Below, one piece after another: positions 27,708-35,472 of a stretch of 64,000 nt of DNA. This DNA comes from UBA6197 sp047638075. Lineage in GTDB: Bacteria; Pseudomonadota; Alphaproteobacteria; Rhodobacterales; Rhodobacteraceae. Made by a program: the position numbers and the translations under genes. The notes under the pieces were generated by a model. That model saw only the letters and a list, made by a program, of their open reading frames with translations. It was not told the DNA's origin and did no database searches. Location: NCBI RefSeq assembly GCF_047638075.1, contig NZ_JBLJBV010000066.1, positions 67,973 to 131,972 on the forward strand, given 5' to 3'. Each line of letters opens with the position of its first letter. Position 1 is the first letter of the stretch.

Positions 27708-28265
27708 ATGACCCAGATTTCCAGACGCAATCTTCTGGCTTTTGGCGGTGCGGGGCTTGGCCTTGCCGCTTGTGGCAATGGCATCGGCGGTGGCGGCGCC
27801 CCGCGGCTTGACGCGCGGGTGGACGCCACGCGCGACTATCTGATTTCGCGCTATCCCGGCACGCAGGATCTGATGAGCAAATCGGTGGGCATTCTTTACA
27901 TGCCGCTGATGACCGAGGCGACCTTTGGTTTTGGCGGCGCTTATGGCCGCGGCGCGCTCAGGATCAACGATGTGACGGTGGATTACTATTCGGCGGCTTC
28001 GGCCTCGGTCGGGTTTCAGATTGGCGCGCAGCAATACGCGCATGCGCTGTTTTTCATGACGCAAAAGTCGCTGGCGGATTTCCGCAGGGCGGATGGGTGG
28101 GAACTGGGCGCAGATGCGCGCTATGCCCTGCCCGACGGTGGCGGCGCTATTGGCACCGACACCACAACCACCCTTGCGCCGGTCATCGCACTGGTCTTTG
28201 GCCAGGCCGGGCTGATTGCCGGTGCCTCGCTTGCAGGAACGAAATACACGCGCATTCTGCCCTGA
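27708..28265 (+). CDS. SYLF/YSC84-domain lipoprotein
   Basis: 185 aa. The N-terminus SRRNLLAFGGAGLGLAACGNG combines a twin-arginine-like start with a lipobox (LAAC), so the mature protein is probably a lipoprotein starting at Cys22. The remainder (VGILYMPLMTEATFGFGGAYGRGAL, YYSAASASVGFQIGAQQYAHALFFM) is the SYLF (YSC84) lipid-binding fold. In bacteria the role is unknown. Monocistronic by position; the next gene is convergent. Confidence 0.85.
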   Translation: MTQISRRNLLAFGGAGLGLAACGNGIGGGGAPRLDARVDATRDYLISRYPGTQDLMSKSVGILYMPLMTEATFGFGGAYGRGALRINDVTVDYYSAASASVGFQIGAQQYAHALFFMTQKSLADFRRADGWELGADARYALPDGGGAIGTDTTTTLAPVIALVFGQAGLIAGASLAGTKYTRILP

Positions 28266-28314
28266 TCCGATGGGCGCCCGGTGCTGATCGGGCGGCCTTT
28301 TGACGGGCGGCGGG

Positions 28315-28920
28315 TCAACTTCCCAGAATAACGCGAACGTAGTTTGTCGTTTCGCGGTAGGGCGGGATGCCGCCGTGCTTTGCCACCGCTTCGGGCCCGG
28401 CATTATAGGCCGCCAACGCCAGGCGCCAACTGCCGAACCGATCATACATCTGCCGTAGATAGCGCGCGCCACCGTCAAGGTTCTGGCGCGGATCACGCGG
28501 ATCCACCCCCAACCGTGCCGCAGTTCCGGGCATCAACTGTGCCAACCCATGCGCGCCCTTGTGCGAGGTCGCGTTTGCGTTCCAACCTGATTCCTGCTGC
28601 ACCAGCCGCAAGAACAGATCCTCGGGCACGCCGTGTTTTCGGGCGGCGCTTCGGGCCATTGCCAAGTATTCGCCCTTGTAGCGCCCTGAATAGCCCGGCA
28701 GATTGGCGTTTTCAGGCGCGCTGAGCAGCCCTTTTGGCTGAAGCCGCGCCGAATTTGAATATTGCGCGTTCAGCCGGGTGTCCATCAGCTTGGTCTGGTT
28801 GCGAAACAAATTGGCCCGCGACTTGCTCGATGATCCCGAAAGCGACAGCCCCTCGGCCCCCGCATCCATCGGCACAAAACTGATTCCGGCCATGACAACA
28901 GCCACCAACACTCGACGCAT
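28315..28920 (-). CDS. Lytic transglycosylase, SLT family
   Basis: 201 aa secreted muramidase-like enzyme that cuts glycan strands with formation of 1,6-anhydromuramic acid. A signal peptide covers residues 1-22 (ending DAGA). The catalytic Glu is in LRLVQQESGWNANATSHKGAHGLAQLMPGTAARLG, and AAYNAGPEAV is the family's C-terminal motif. GAGGGACC precedes the ATG. Divergent from ssb. Confidence 0.92.
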   Translation of the reverse strand: MRRVLVAVVMAGISFVPMDAGAEGLSLSGSSSKSRANLFRNQTKLMDTRLNAQYSNSARLQPKGLLSAPENANLPGYSGRYKGEYLAMARSAARKHGVPEDLFLRLVQQESGWNANATSHKGAHGLAQLMPGTAARLGVDPRDPRQNLDGGARYLRQMYDRFGSWRLALAAYNAGPEAVAKHGGIPPYRETTNYVRVILGS

Positions 28921-29124
28921 TCACGGTCCCTCAAACGAGCGGTTTTCAAACCCGCGCAGTTCTTTGAACGAAACTAGCCTGTTTCGCCGCAAAACGAAAG
29001 CCTTAGGCGCGCAGCACCTTGCGCATCGGCATTGGCGGGGCCCGCAGGCCCTTTTTTACCCTTTCTTACCCCCGCCCTGATGGGCTAACACAAGCCAACA
29101 ATACGGATTCGAGTGGAGGATTTA

Positions 29125-29625
29125 ATGGCGGGTTCTGTAAACAAGGTGATCCTGATCGGCAATCTGGGTCGCGACCCCGAAGTTCGGTCCTTCCCCAACG
29201 GCGGCAAGGTGTGCAATCTGCGCATTGCCACGTCAGAAACCTGGCGCGACAAGGCCACGGGTGAACGCAAGGAACGGACCGAATGGCATTCCGTCGCAAT
29301 TTTCTCGGAACCGCTGGCCAAAATCGCTGAACAATACCTGCGTAAAGGCTCCAAGGTCTATCTGGAGGGCCAGTTGGAAACCCGCAAATGGCAAGACCAG
29401 TCCGGTGCGGACCGTTACAGCACCGAAGTCGTATTGCGCCCTTTCCGCAGCGAATTGACGCTGCTTGACGCCCGTGGCGAGAGTGGCAGTTCGGGTGGCG
29501 GCTCTCAGGGCGGCTATGGTGGTGGATCGCAGGGCGGCTATGGTGAAAGCTCAGGCGGCGGCTATGGCACCCCATCCCCGCAGGGCGGTGGCCGCGCGGA
29601 CATGGACGATGAAATCCCGTTCTGA
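29125..29625 (+). CDS. ssb: Single-stranded DNA-binding protein
   Basis: 166 aa. The OB-fold spans residues 1-110 (NKVILIGNLGRDPEVRSFPNGGKVCNLRIATSE, with ERTEWHSVAIF). A Gly/Ser/Gln/Tyr-rich linker has several near repeats of GGSQGGYG, and the acidic partner-binding tail is DMDDEIPF. The ATG at 29125 follows GGAGGA at 29115-29120. Full-length and ordinary. No LexA-type box was found in the 204 bp shared with the divergent transglycosylase. Confidence 0.96.
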   Translation: MAGSVNKVILIGNLGRDPEVRSFPNGGKVCNLRIATSETWRDKATGERKERTEWHSVAIFSEPLAKIAEQYLRKGSKVYLEGQLETRKWQDQSGADRYSTEVVLRPFRSELTLLDARGESGSSGGGSQGGYGGGSQGGYGESSGGGYGTPSPQGGGRADMDDEIPF

Positions 29626-30036
29626 CGCCGCGCGCTACCTAGGCTGATCGCGTCATCATTTCGGCCAGCGTGTGCGTGGTGGGGGGCGGGCAAAGGCTGC
29701 GTAAAACAAACGCCGCCCCGCAACCCCCCAAAGGTTTTCGTTGCCATATCGTCGCGGGCACGATGGATACTGCCTCCGGCGGCGGCGCGTTTTCGGGGTG
29801 CGCGTTTGACCAGACGTGCCAGGTGCGCAAGGCTGATCGTGCCCCCCTATTGATCCGCGCCGTTTGCCAAACGGTGGCGGATTTTACACCCGGCAGGGAC
29901 GCCGCTGTTACAGGGATCTGGCGATGGGTTCGGGTGAAATCACGTCAACGCCGCTTGACAGCATCAAAATCCGAACCGCGCCCACTTGGTCAGGCGCCAC
30001 AATGCCGTTCGGATGTGTGCAGCGTTTTATAAAGCC
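29626..30036. other. Intergenic stretch without a supportable gene
   Basis: 411 bp between ssb and the convergent periplasmic sensor gene. Open frames are present on both strands but lack ribosome sites and protein-like composition. The only structure is CCGTTTG-C-CAAACGG at 29860-29874, followed by GGCGGATTTTAC, which could be a weak terminator. Base use remains GC-rich, so a decayed gene is possible but not shown. Confidence 0.6.
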
Positions 30037-30552
30037 TCACGGCTCGCCGGTTGTGGGTTTGGGCCGATCCTGATGCCTGCCGCGATCCAGCCGGTCAGCA
30101 AAGGCCTTGCGCTCATCTGGTGTCATTGCGGCGATCCGCCCGAACATCAGCCGCCCGCCGATCTCGATCCGCTCCAGCGTTCGCATCCGGTGCCCGTCAA
30201 GTACGGCCTGCACCTCGGCTTTGTTCCAGGGATCTGCGCGCAAAGCCGCGATCAGCCGCGCATAGTCGGCGCGCGCCGCACGCTGCATGGCGCGAAAGTC
30301 CTGACCCTCGGCCTCGGCGTCGCGGCGCAGGGCTTCGCGGTCCTCGCGCGATAATGAGGCGGTAAAGGGGCCCATGCTGATACTGCTGACCCTATGGCGT
30401 GGCGGGTGCTTGGCATGACCAATCACCCCGCCTGCAACGACCCCCAAAACCACCAGATTCAACGCAAGCGACACGATGAAGACCGCGCGCACCCAGCCGC
30501 GCATGCCGGGCTTTGGCGCGGCGACGGCACCGGTATCGTCCGTTTTTGTCAT
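30037..30552 (-). CDS. Membrane-anchored periplasmic metal-sensor-like protein (CnrX/Spy-like)
   Basis: 171 aa. A short cytoplasmic N-terminus precedes one membrane segment at about 22-45. A mainly helical, charged periplasmic part follows (DREALRRDAEAEGQDFRAMQRAARADYARL, then ERIEIGGRLMFGRIAAMTPDERKAFADRL). This is the helical-hairpin design of the heavy-metal sensor family that includes CnrX, ZraP and Spy. Candidate metal ligands are His46, His49, His53 after the membrane and His121/Met123. Translationally coupled (4-bp overlap) to the membrane partner gene and downstream of an ECF sigma gene. Sensing of metal or envelope stress is inferred from architecture. Confidence 0.72.
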   Translation of the reverse strand: MTKTDDTGAVAAPKPGMRGWVRAVFIVSLALNLVVLGVVAGGVIGHAKHPPRHRVSSISMGPFTASLSREDREALRRDAEAEGQDFRAMQRAARADYARLIAALRADPWNKAEVQAVLDGHRMRTLERIEIGGRLMFGRIAAMTPDERKAFADRLDRGRHQDRPKPTTGEP

Positions 30553-30956
30553 CGTCCATCCTCCGTTCCCAGCGCAAAGGCAAAGACATCTTCGTCAGGC
30601 AACAGATCGACGGTGCCCAACACTTCGGCCCCGCCGACACCCAGATAGCCTGCGCTCATATCCTCCAACCGGTCCACGCCAGCAAATCCGATCCAGACCC
30701 CCGCCAGCGTCGCCGTAGCCAACCCGCCCACCGCACGCCAGCCGCCCAGCGCCGCCAGTAGTGCCGCAAAACCGCCCATACGCGGCTTGGGGGCATGCGC
30801 CAACGCTGCAAGGGGATGGCGCGCCCGCGTCTCGGCCTCGGCATCCGCCAACACCCGCGCCAGCAACGCCATGCCGGGTTCGGGCGCCGCCGTGCGGGCC
30901 GCCCCGAAAAACGCCTCTAGCGGATCGTGGGCCTTATCCGTCTTATCCATGGCCAT
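30549..30956 (-). CDS. Putative membrane anti-sigma factor or linker protein
   Basis: 135 aa. The N-terminal 60 residues are soluble and helical (DPLEAFFGAARTAAPEPGMALLARVLADAEAETRAR), a hydrophobic segment covers about 72-92, and an extracytoplasmic tail ends the protein. The start ATG at 30956 (a second lies at 30950) overlaps the sigma factor gene by 14 bp, and its stop overlaps the periplasmic sensor gene by 4 bp. Position and topology fit an anti-sigma factor, but no zinc-finger (ZAS) motif or clear family similarity is seen. The functional call is inference. Confidence 0.6.
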   Translation of the reverse strand: MAMDKTDKAHDPLEAFFGAARTAAPEPGMALLARVLADAEAETRARHPLAALAHAPKPRMGGFAALLAALGGWRAVGGLATATLAGVWIGFAGVDRLEDMSAGYLGVGGAEVLGTVDLLPDEDVFAFALGTEDGR

Positions 30957-31527
30957 ACCCCAATTCCTCTCGCCGCCCGGCCAGCATGGCCGTCAACGCC
31001 CGTTTTCCCCGCGCCGTCAGGCTTTCCACCGCCTCGACGCCAATCTCCATCACATCTGCAATCTCGGGGTTGGACAACCCTTCGAGGTGGCGCAGAACCA
31101 CCGCCTGCCGCTGGCGGTCAGGCAAGGCGGCAAGTGCCGCCTCCAACGCCTTGGCGCGGTCCGTATCAATCATCACATCCACAACCGCTGGCCTGCCGTC
31201 ATCGGGCTCTGCCGCCTCGTCCAAAGACACGCCGCGCCGTTTGCGCAGACGGTCGGTGGCCAGGTTCGACACCACCCGGTAAAGCCAGGTCGAGACCTTG
31301 GCCTCGCCCTGCCGCCAGTCGGGGGCCACGCGCCACAACCGCAGCATCGCCTCTTGCGCGACGTCCTCGGCCTCGCTGCCGTCCCCCAACATCCGCGCGG
31401 CAACCCTTAGCGCCATTGGCGTCAGACGTATGGTCAGCGCGCGTGCGGCTGCGGGGTCTCCATTGGCATAGAGAACCAGCAGGGCCTCTTCCGAGGTGTC
31501 GGTAAGCGCGTCAAATGGCATATCCAT
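30943..31527 (-). CDS. ECF-type RNA polymerase sigma factor
   Basis: 194 aa. Region 2 is visible as EAEDVAQEAMLRLWRVAPDWRQGEAKVSTWLYRVVSNLATDRLRKRR. Region 4 shows ALAALPDRQRQAVVLRHLEGLSNPEIADVMEIGVEAVESLTARGKRAL. No sigma 1 or 3 regions, so it is an extracytoplasmic function factor. Its 3' end overlaps the membrane partner gene, giving a sigma / membrane protein / periplasmic sensor order. Two ATGs (31527 and 31521) are possible. A strong hairpin at 31568-31595 separates it from the EF-hand gene upstream. Confidence 0.9.
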   Translation of the reverse strand: MDMPFDALTDTSEEALLVLYANGDPAAARALTIRLTPMALRVAARMLGDGSEAEDVAQEAMLRLWRVAPDWRQGEAKVSTWLYRVVSNLATDRLRKRRGVSLDEAAEPDDGRPAVVDVMIDTDRAKALEAALAALPDRQRQAVVLRHLEGLSNPEIADVMEIGVEAVESLTARGKRALTAMLAGRREELGYGHG

Positions 31528-31567
31528 GCGTCCAATGGCCTAGCGCGGAATCCGTCATCTTGCAATC

Positions 31568-31595
31568 ACGGCCCAGAGGGTGCCCTCCGGGCCGT
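31568..31595 (-). terminator. Hairpin between the EF-hand and sigma factor genes
   Basis: ACGGCCC-A-GAGG-GTGC-CCTC-C-GGGCCGT: an 11-bp stem with one mismatch and a 4-base loop, 8 bases after the stop of the EF-hand gene. There is no T-run on either side, so it may be a transcript-end stabiliser or a weak terminator rather than a full intrinsic one. Confidence 0.5.
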
Positions 31596-31603
31596 CAACG
31601 GCG

Positions 31604-32212
31604 TCAGTTCCAGTTCTGGTGCATCTTGTGGTTATGCCCGCGGCGATCGTGGTCGCCCTTGGCCTTGCCCTTCTTGCCCATGCGGTCCTGCATCCGGGCT
31701 TTCGCGGCCTCCATTTCCGCGGTGGAAATGGCACCGTCGTTGTCGGTGTCAAACCGGTCAAACATCATCATCGGCATGGGTCGGCTGGCCAGTTCGGCGG
31801 CAGACAGCATCCCGTCACCATCGGCGTCTTGGGCGGCAATGCGTGCCTTTACCCGCGCCTCGACGCGCGCCTGCACCCCTGCCATTTCCTGCGCGACCAA
31901 TTCCTCGGCGCTGATCTTGCCGTCACCGTTTGCGTCCAGCGCGGCAGCCTCGGCGGCGCGAACTGCCCGGATCTCGTCTTGCGTGATCTTGCCGTCACCA
32001 TCCGTATCGTATTTGGCGAAATCGAACATCGCACCGCGCTGCCCGCCCATCATCGGACCATCCGACATCGGGCCGGCACCCATTCCGGCACCCGGACCAG
32101 CCTCCATCCCTGCGGGTGGCGGCGCATCCTGGGCGAAAACCGGCACCGCGATGGCAAGGCTGGTGCCCGTCAGAACGATTGCGGCAAGGGTGTCTTTGAA
32201 CGTCATCTTCAT
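31604..32212 (-). CDS. Exported EF-hand calcium-binding protein
   Basis: 202 aa. A signal peptide (about 1-27, ending VFA) precedes a Met/Gly/Pro-rich linker. Four EF-hand loops follow: DTDGDGKITQDE, DANGDGKISAEE, DADGDGMLSAAE and DTDNDGAISTAE. All keep acidic residues at positions 1, 3, 5 and 12. The C-terminus is basic and His-rich (HDRRGHNHKMHQN). Likely a periplasmic calcium-binding protein; function unknown. The ATG at 32212 has AGGAG 7 bases before; a TTG one codon upstream is less likely. It is upstream of the sigma-factor operon on the same strand. Confidence 0.85.
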   Translation of the reverse strand: MKMTFKDTLAAIVLTGTSLAIAVPVFAQDAPPPAGMEAGPGAGMGAGPMSDGPMMGGQRGAMFDFAKYDTDGDGKITQDEIRAVRAAEAAALDANGDGKISAEELVAQEMAGVQARVEARVKARIAAQDADGDGMLSAAELASRPMPMMMFDRFDTDNDGAISTAEMEAAKARMQDRMGKKGKAKGDHDRRGHNHKMHQNWN

Positions 32213-32386
32213 CAAAATTCTCCTGATATACCGGCACTTTGCCGCTGTCTGATACCTGTCAAACGCGCCAGTGCGCGGTTTCCGTCGCGCAGGCGTCGAT
32301 CACCAATGCGTGAGCGGGGGTGATGTGGTCCCTTCCCTGCACCGTATTTTAGGTGGATAAAGACCCCGCGCATGAGGGAGACGACG

Positions 32387-32794
32387 ATGACCGATATCAG
32401 CCCCGACCTTGAGGACGACCGCCCCATGGGCAATGCGGTCTGGCGCGGGCTTGCCTGCCGCTGCCCCGCCTGCGGCAAGGGGGCGCTGTTGCGCAGTTAT
32501 CTCAAGGTGCACGACAATTGCCCCACTTGCGGCGAGACGTTTTCGCATCACCGCGCCGATGACGGCCCCGCCTATCTGACCATCCTGATTGTCGGCCACC
32601 TTATGGCACCGCTGATCCTTTGGGCCTTTATCACATGGCGGCCTGAACCGATGACCATGATCGCCATTTTTGCAACCGGCACGTTGGCGCTATCGCTTTT
32701 GTTGTTGCCGCGGCTGAAAGGCATGATTGTCGGGATTCAGTGGTCGCGCCGGATGCATGGCTTTGGCCCCGGCCCGGACGCGCGCGATGACTAA
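32387..32794 (+). CDS. DUF983 zinc-ribbon membrane protein
   Basis: 135 aa. CRCPACGKGALL and NCPTCGETF form a four-cysteine zinc ribbon at about residues 25-58. Two membrane segments follow (about 69-85 and 90-110). This is the DUF983 layout, a family of unknown function often found near cytochrome oxidase or NUDIX genes. The ATG at 32387 follows GAGGGAG; the earlier ATG at 32372 lacks a site. Overlaps the NUDIX gene by 8 bp. Confidence 0.88.
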   Translation: MTDISPDLEDDRPMGNAVWRGLACRCPACGKGALLRSYLKVHDNCPTCGETFSHHRADDGPAYLTILIVGHLMAPLILWAFITWRPEPMTMIAIFATGTLALSLLLLPRLKGMIVGIQWSRRMHGFGPGPDARDD

Positions 32795-33488
32795 GCCACA
32801 GACCGAAGACAAGGCCCGCCTGCGCGATGCCGCCACCATCTTGCTGGTGCGGCGCGGGCCGGATGGCCCTTCGGTGCTGATGGGGATGCGCGGTGCGGCT
32901 GCGGCCTTCATGCCGTCGAAATATGTCTTTCCGGGCGGCGCGGTCGATGCCGATGACGCGCTGGTGCCCCTTGCGGCACCCTTGGGCGCGGCCTGTGCCG
33001 GACGGATTGCCGCCGACGCGCCGGCAGGTCTGGCCACGGCCCTTGCCGCCGCTGCCGTGCGCGAACTGTGGGAAGAAACCGGGTTGATGCTGGGGGTGCC
33101 GGGGCAATGGCCCGGCGCGGTTCCGCCCGATTGGGCCGGCTTTGCGGCCACCGGCAATCTGCCCTCGGCCGCCCCGCTGACCTTCGTTTTTCGCGCAATC
33201 ACGCCGCCGGGTCGCCCACGCCGTTTTGACGCGCGCTTCTTTCTGGCCGATGCGGCGGATGTGCTGGGCGATCCGGACGACTTTTCACTGGCCTGCGATG
33301 AGCTTTCGCATCTTCATTGGGTGCCCATCACCACGGCCCGCCGCCTAAACCTGCCCTTCATCACCGAGGTCGTTCTGGCCGAGGTTGCCGCCCTTTTGGA
33401 GATCAGCGGCGACACTATCGCCACGCCCGAAAGCGTGCCGTTTTTTGACAACTCCGGTGCAGATTCAACCTTTCGCAGGCTGGCCTAG
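32787..33488 (+). CDS. NUDIX hydrolase
   Basis: 233 aa. VFPGGAVDADDALV and AAVRELWEETGLMLG together form the start and catalytic part of the Nudix box. An insertion of about 30 residues between them is typical of the larger acetyl-CoA/NUDT7/19-like hydrolases. The substrate is probably a nucleoside diphosphate derivative or CoA ester; it cannot be fixed from sequence. Translation is coupled to DUF983 by an 8-bp overlap. Convergent with the EamA transporter gene after only 19 bp. Confidence 0.87.
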   Translation: MTKPQTEDKARLRDAATILLVRRGPDGPSVLMGMRGAAAAFMPSKYVFPGGAVDADDALVPLAAPLGAACAGRIAADAPAGLATALAAAAVRELWEETGLMLGVPGQWPGAVPPDWAGFAATGNLPSAAPLTFVFRAITPPGRPRRFDARFFLADAADVLGDPDDFSLACDELSHLHWVPITTARRLNLPFITEVVLAEVAALLEISGDTIATPESVPFFDNSGADSTFRRLA

Positions 33489-33507
33489 CCGGGGCTGGCG
33501 CGCCTCA

Positions 33508-34401
33508 TCAGCGCGCGCCGCCCAAAATGATCAGCAGCAGGCTGACCACCACCAGCGCAATGCCCACCCCCTCGCGGCGGCTTAGCCGTTCGTGAAAGAC
33601 CAGCGCAGACACCAGCAGCGTGAACACAATCTCGACCTGGCCCAAGGCGCGCACATAGGCCGCGTTTTGCAGCGCAAAGGCGGTGAACCACCCCGCCGAT
33701 CCTGCCACGCCCGTGATCCCCACCCAGATCGTGCGCCGCCATGCCGCCAGCACGCGGCGCAACTCTCCGGGTTCGCGCAGACGCAGGTATAGCGCCATGC
33801 CGATGGATTGCGCAAAGGTCACGCAGGCCAGCGTCACCACCGCGCGGGTAAAGGCCGCAAGGGGCAACAACTCTAACGTTGCGCCGCGGTAGCCGATGGC
33901 CGAAATGCCAAACAGCCCCCCCGCCAGCACACCGTAAACCGTGGCCCTGCTGCGCAAACCGCCGCCCGCAGGCGTGCGTGACAGCAAAAGCACCCCGGCC
34001 AGCCCGATCAGAATGGCAAGCCAACCCAACCCGCTGACCGCCTCGCCCAGAACCACCACCGAAAACAGCGCGACCTGCACCGTTTCGGTTTTGGTAAAGG
34101 CGACGCCCACCGCAAAATTGCGAAGCGAAAACAACGCCACCGTCAGGAAGGTCGCGGCGACCTGTGCCGCACCACCGGCCAGCGCGAAGATCCAAAACCG
34201 CGCACCCGGAAGCGGCACCGTCTCACCCGTCAGGCTTAGCGTCAGCGTGGCAGCCAGTGCCGCAATCGGCGCGCCGAACAAAAACCGCGAAAACGTAGCG
34301 CCTCCGGTTGAAAGCCCTGCCCCCTTCAGCCGTTTTTGCAACATGAAGCGCAGCGTCTGCACCAAGGCCGCCGCCAGTGTGACCCAGATCCAAAGCGCCA
34401 T
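33508..34401 (-). CDS. EamA-family (DMT) transporter
   Basis: 297 aa with ten hydrophobic segments in two repeated halves, the drug/metabolite transporter layout. AVFLGEAVSG-like wording appears as VVVLGEAVSGLGWLAILIG, and the second half has VIFTLLVSALVFHERLS, the conserved ends of EamA repeats. Direction of transport and substrate are unknown. Its ATG abuts the stop of the lipocalin-like gene (1-bp overlap). Confidence 0.88.
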   Translation of the reverse strand: MALWIWVTLAAALVQTLRFMLQKRLKGAGLSTGGATFSRFLFGAPIAALAATLTLSLTGETVPLPGARFWIFALAGGAAQVAATFLTVALFSLRNFAVGVAFTKTETVQVALFSVVVLGEAVSGLGWLAILIGLAGVLLLSRTPAGGGLRSRATVYGVLAGGLFGISAIGYRGATLELLPLAAFTRAVVTLACVTFAQSIGMALYLRLREPGELRRVLAAWRRTIWVGITGVAGSAGWFTAFALQNAAYVRALGQVEIVFTLLVSALVFHERLSRREGVGIALVVVSLLLIILGGAR

Positions 34402-34907
34402 TACCGCACCGCCAGACGGGTCAGGTCATACCCGTTGAACGCCAGCACCTCGCGCGCCGCCCGCAACAGATCGGCGCGCCCGTCCGGGCTGCGCGACACG
34501 ATCATCCCCCAGCGCCCCGAGGGCGTGCCAAGGGCGGCCACCCGGTAATCCTGATCCACCCACAGCACAAAGACCGGGTCGCGCCCAAAGCCGCTGTCGG
34601 GCGTGATCCGCCCGCCCGGCCCGGTCACCGTTGCGCGCCCCGACAGCGTCGTGGGGGCCGCGCCCGTGCAATCAACCCCGGTAAGGGCATAGGCCGCAGG
34701 CCCGGTCGCGCGCCAGTCCTGCACCGCCCCCGCACAGCCCGGTGTATGGCTTTCCAGCACATGCCAGCGCCCGGCAAACCGGCCCGGATCAAAAAGCGCC
34801 GCAGACGATATCCGCACCTCCTGATCGCGCCGCCCGCCGCTATCGGGCGCGCCCGTGCACCCCCCCAAAGCCGCCAAAAGCACCAGTGCTGCCCCTATTC
34901 CACGCAT
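34401..34907 (-). CDS. Lipocalin-like lipoprotein
   Basis: 168 aa. A lipoprotein signal with lipobox LGGC places Cys17 first. FDPGRFAGRWHVLESHTP is the G-x-W motif of lipocalins and FVLWVDQDYRVAALGTPSGRWGMIVSR the second conserved region seen in Blc-type bacterial lipocalins. These bind lysolipids or other small hydrophobic ligands in the envelope. The start overlaps the upstream small lipoprotein gene by 13 bp, and the stop overlaps the EamA gene. Confidence 0.8.
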   Translation of the reverse strand: MRGIGAALVLLAALGGCTGAPDSGGRRDQEVRISSAALFDPGRFAGRWHVLESHTPGCAGAVQDWRATGPAAYALTGVDCTGAAPTTLSGRATVTGPGGRITPDSGFGRDPVFVLWVDQDYRVAALGTPSGRWGMIVSRSPDGRADLLRAAREVLAFNGYDLTRLAVR

Positions 34908-35242
34908 TCTGTCACCCGCATCCCCGAATTCGTCAGCACATCATTGCAGCCCGGCAGCGGTATGACCGGCGCGCAGGTCATCGACCGGGCAAGGCAGGCG
35001 CCCTCGCAATCGGCGTCACTGGTGCAGGACTTGCCCGCATCCTTCGGGGTGCGCTGGCAAATGAAGGCCCCCGCACCGCCCAGTTGCCGAAACGCGCCGC
35101 CGCCCTTTTCACAGGCACTACGCGCCAAGGCCACGCGGGCCGCGCCGACCGGCTCCAGCTTTGGGGTCGAGGGGTCGGGCTGGCAGGCCGCCAACATCAG
35201 CGCCAGTACCGCAAACCCTGCGTGTTTCAACTTTGGCCGCAC
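34895..35242 (-). CDS. Cysteine-rich small lipoprotein, function unknown
   Basis: 115 aa. A lipoprotein signal with lipobox LAAC (VLALMLAACQPDPS) is followed by a mature part with eight further cysteines, including CTSDADCEGACLARSMTC and PGCND, which suggests several disulfides. Starts considered: TTG 35245, GTG 35242 and TTG 35230. GTG 35242 is preferred because AAGGGG lies 6 bases before it. First gene of a three-gene minus-strand run with the lipocalin-like lipoprotein and the EamA transporter. Confidence 0.75.
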   Translation of the reverse strand: MRPKLKHAGFAVLALMLAACQPDPSTPKLEPVGAARVALARSACEKGGGAFRQLGGAGAFICQRTPKDAGKSCTSDADCEGACLARSMTCAPVIPLPGCNDVLTNSGMRVTECVE

Positions 35243-35291
35243 CAACCGCCCCTTTTCACGTCAAAATGCCACCGCATGGCCCGATGTGTTC

Positions 35292-35320
35292 GCCCGATAG
35301 CCTTTATCGTGCTATCGGGC
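35292..35320. promoter_or_regulatory. Inverted repeat, candidate operator
   Basis: GCCCGATAG at 35292-35300 and CTATCGGGC at 35312-35320 form a perfect 9-bp dyad with an 11-bp spacer. It lies between the divergent small lipoprotein gene and the LysR gene, where promoters of both must be. No T-run on either side, so an operator is more likely than a terminator. Confidence 0.5.
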
Positions 35321-35472
35321 AATACCACCCCCGCCCCATCCGGCCCTACCGGGGCCACCCCCACCACCCCCACCACCGGCAAGGGGCGCGTCACCGCCTG
35401 CGCGGCGACCTTTGTGACCGGACCCAGCCCCGCAAGGATCGCCAGCGGTTGACAGGCCGCAAGCCGCACCCG

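Noticed and set aside
28959..28969. GTTC-TTT-GAAC palindrome between the transglycosylase and ssb as a LexA box
   Set aside because: The alphaproteobacterial LexA site is a direct repeat GTTC-N7-GTTC; this is a short inverted repeat.
29864..30073. 69-codon plus-strand frame after ssb
   Set aside because: No ribosome site, overlaps the convergent gene end and resembles no family.
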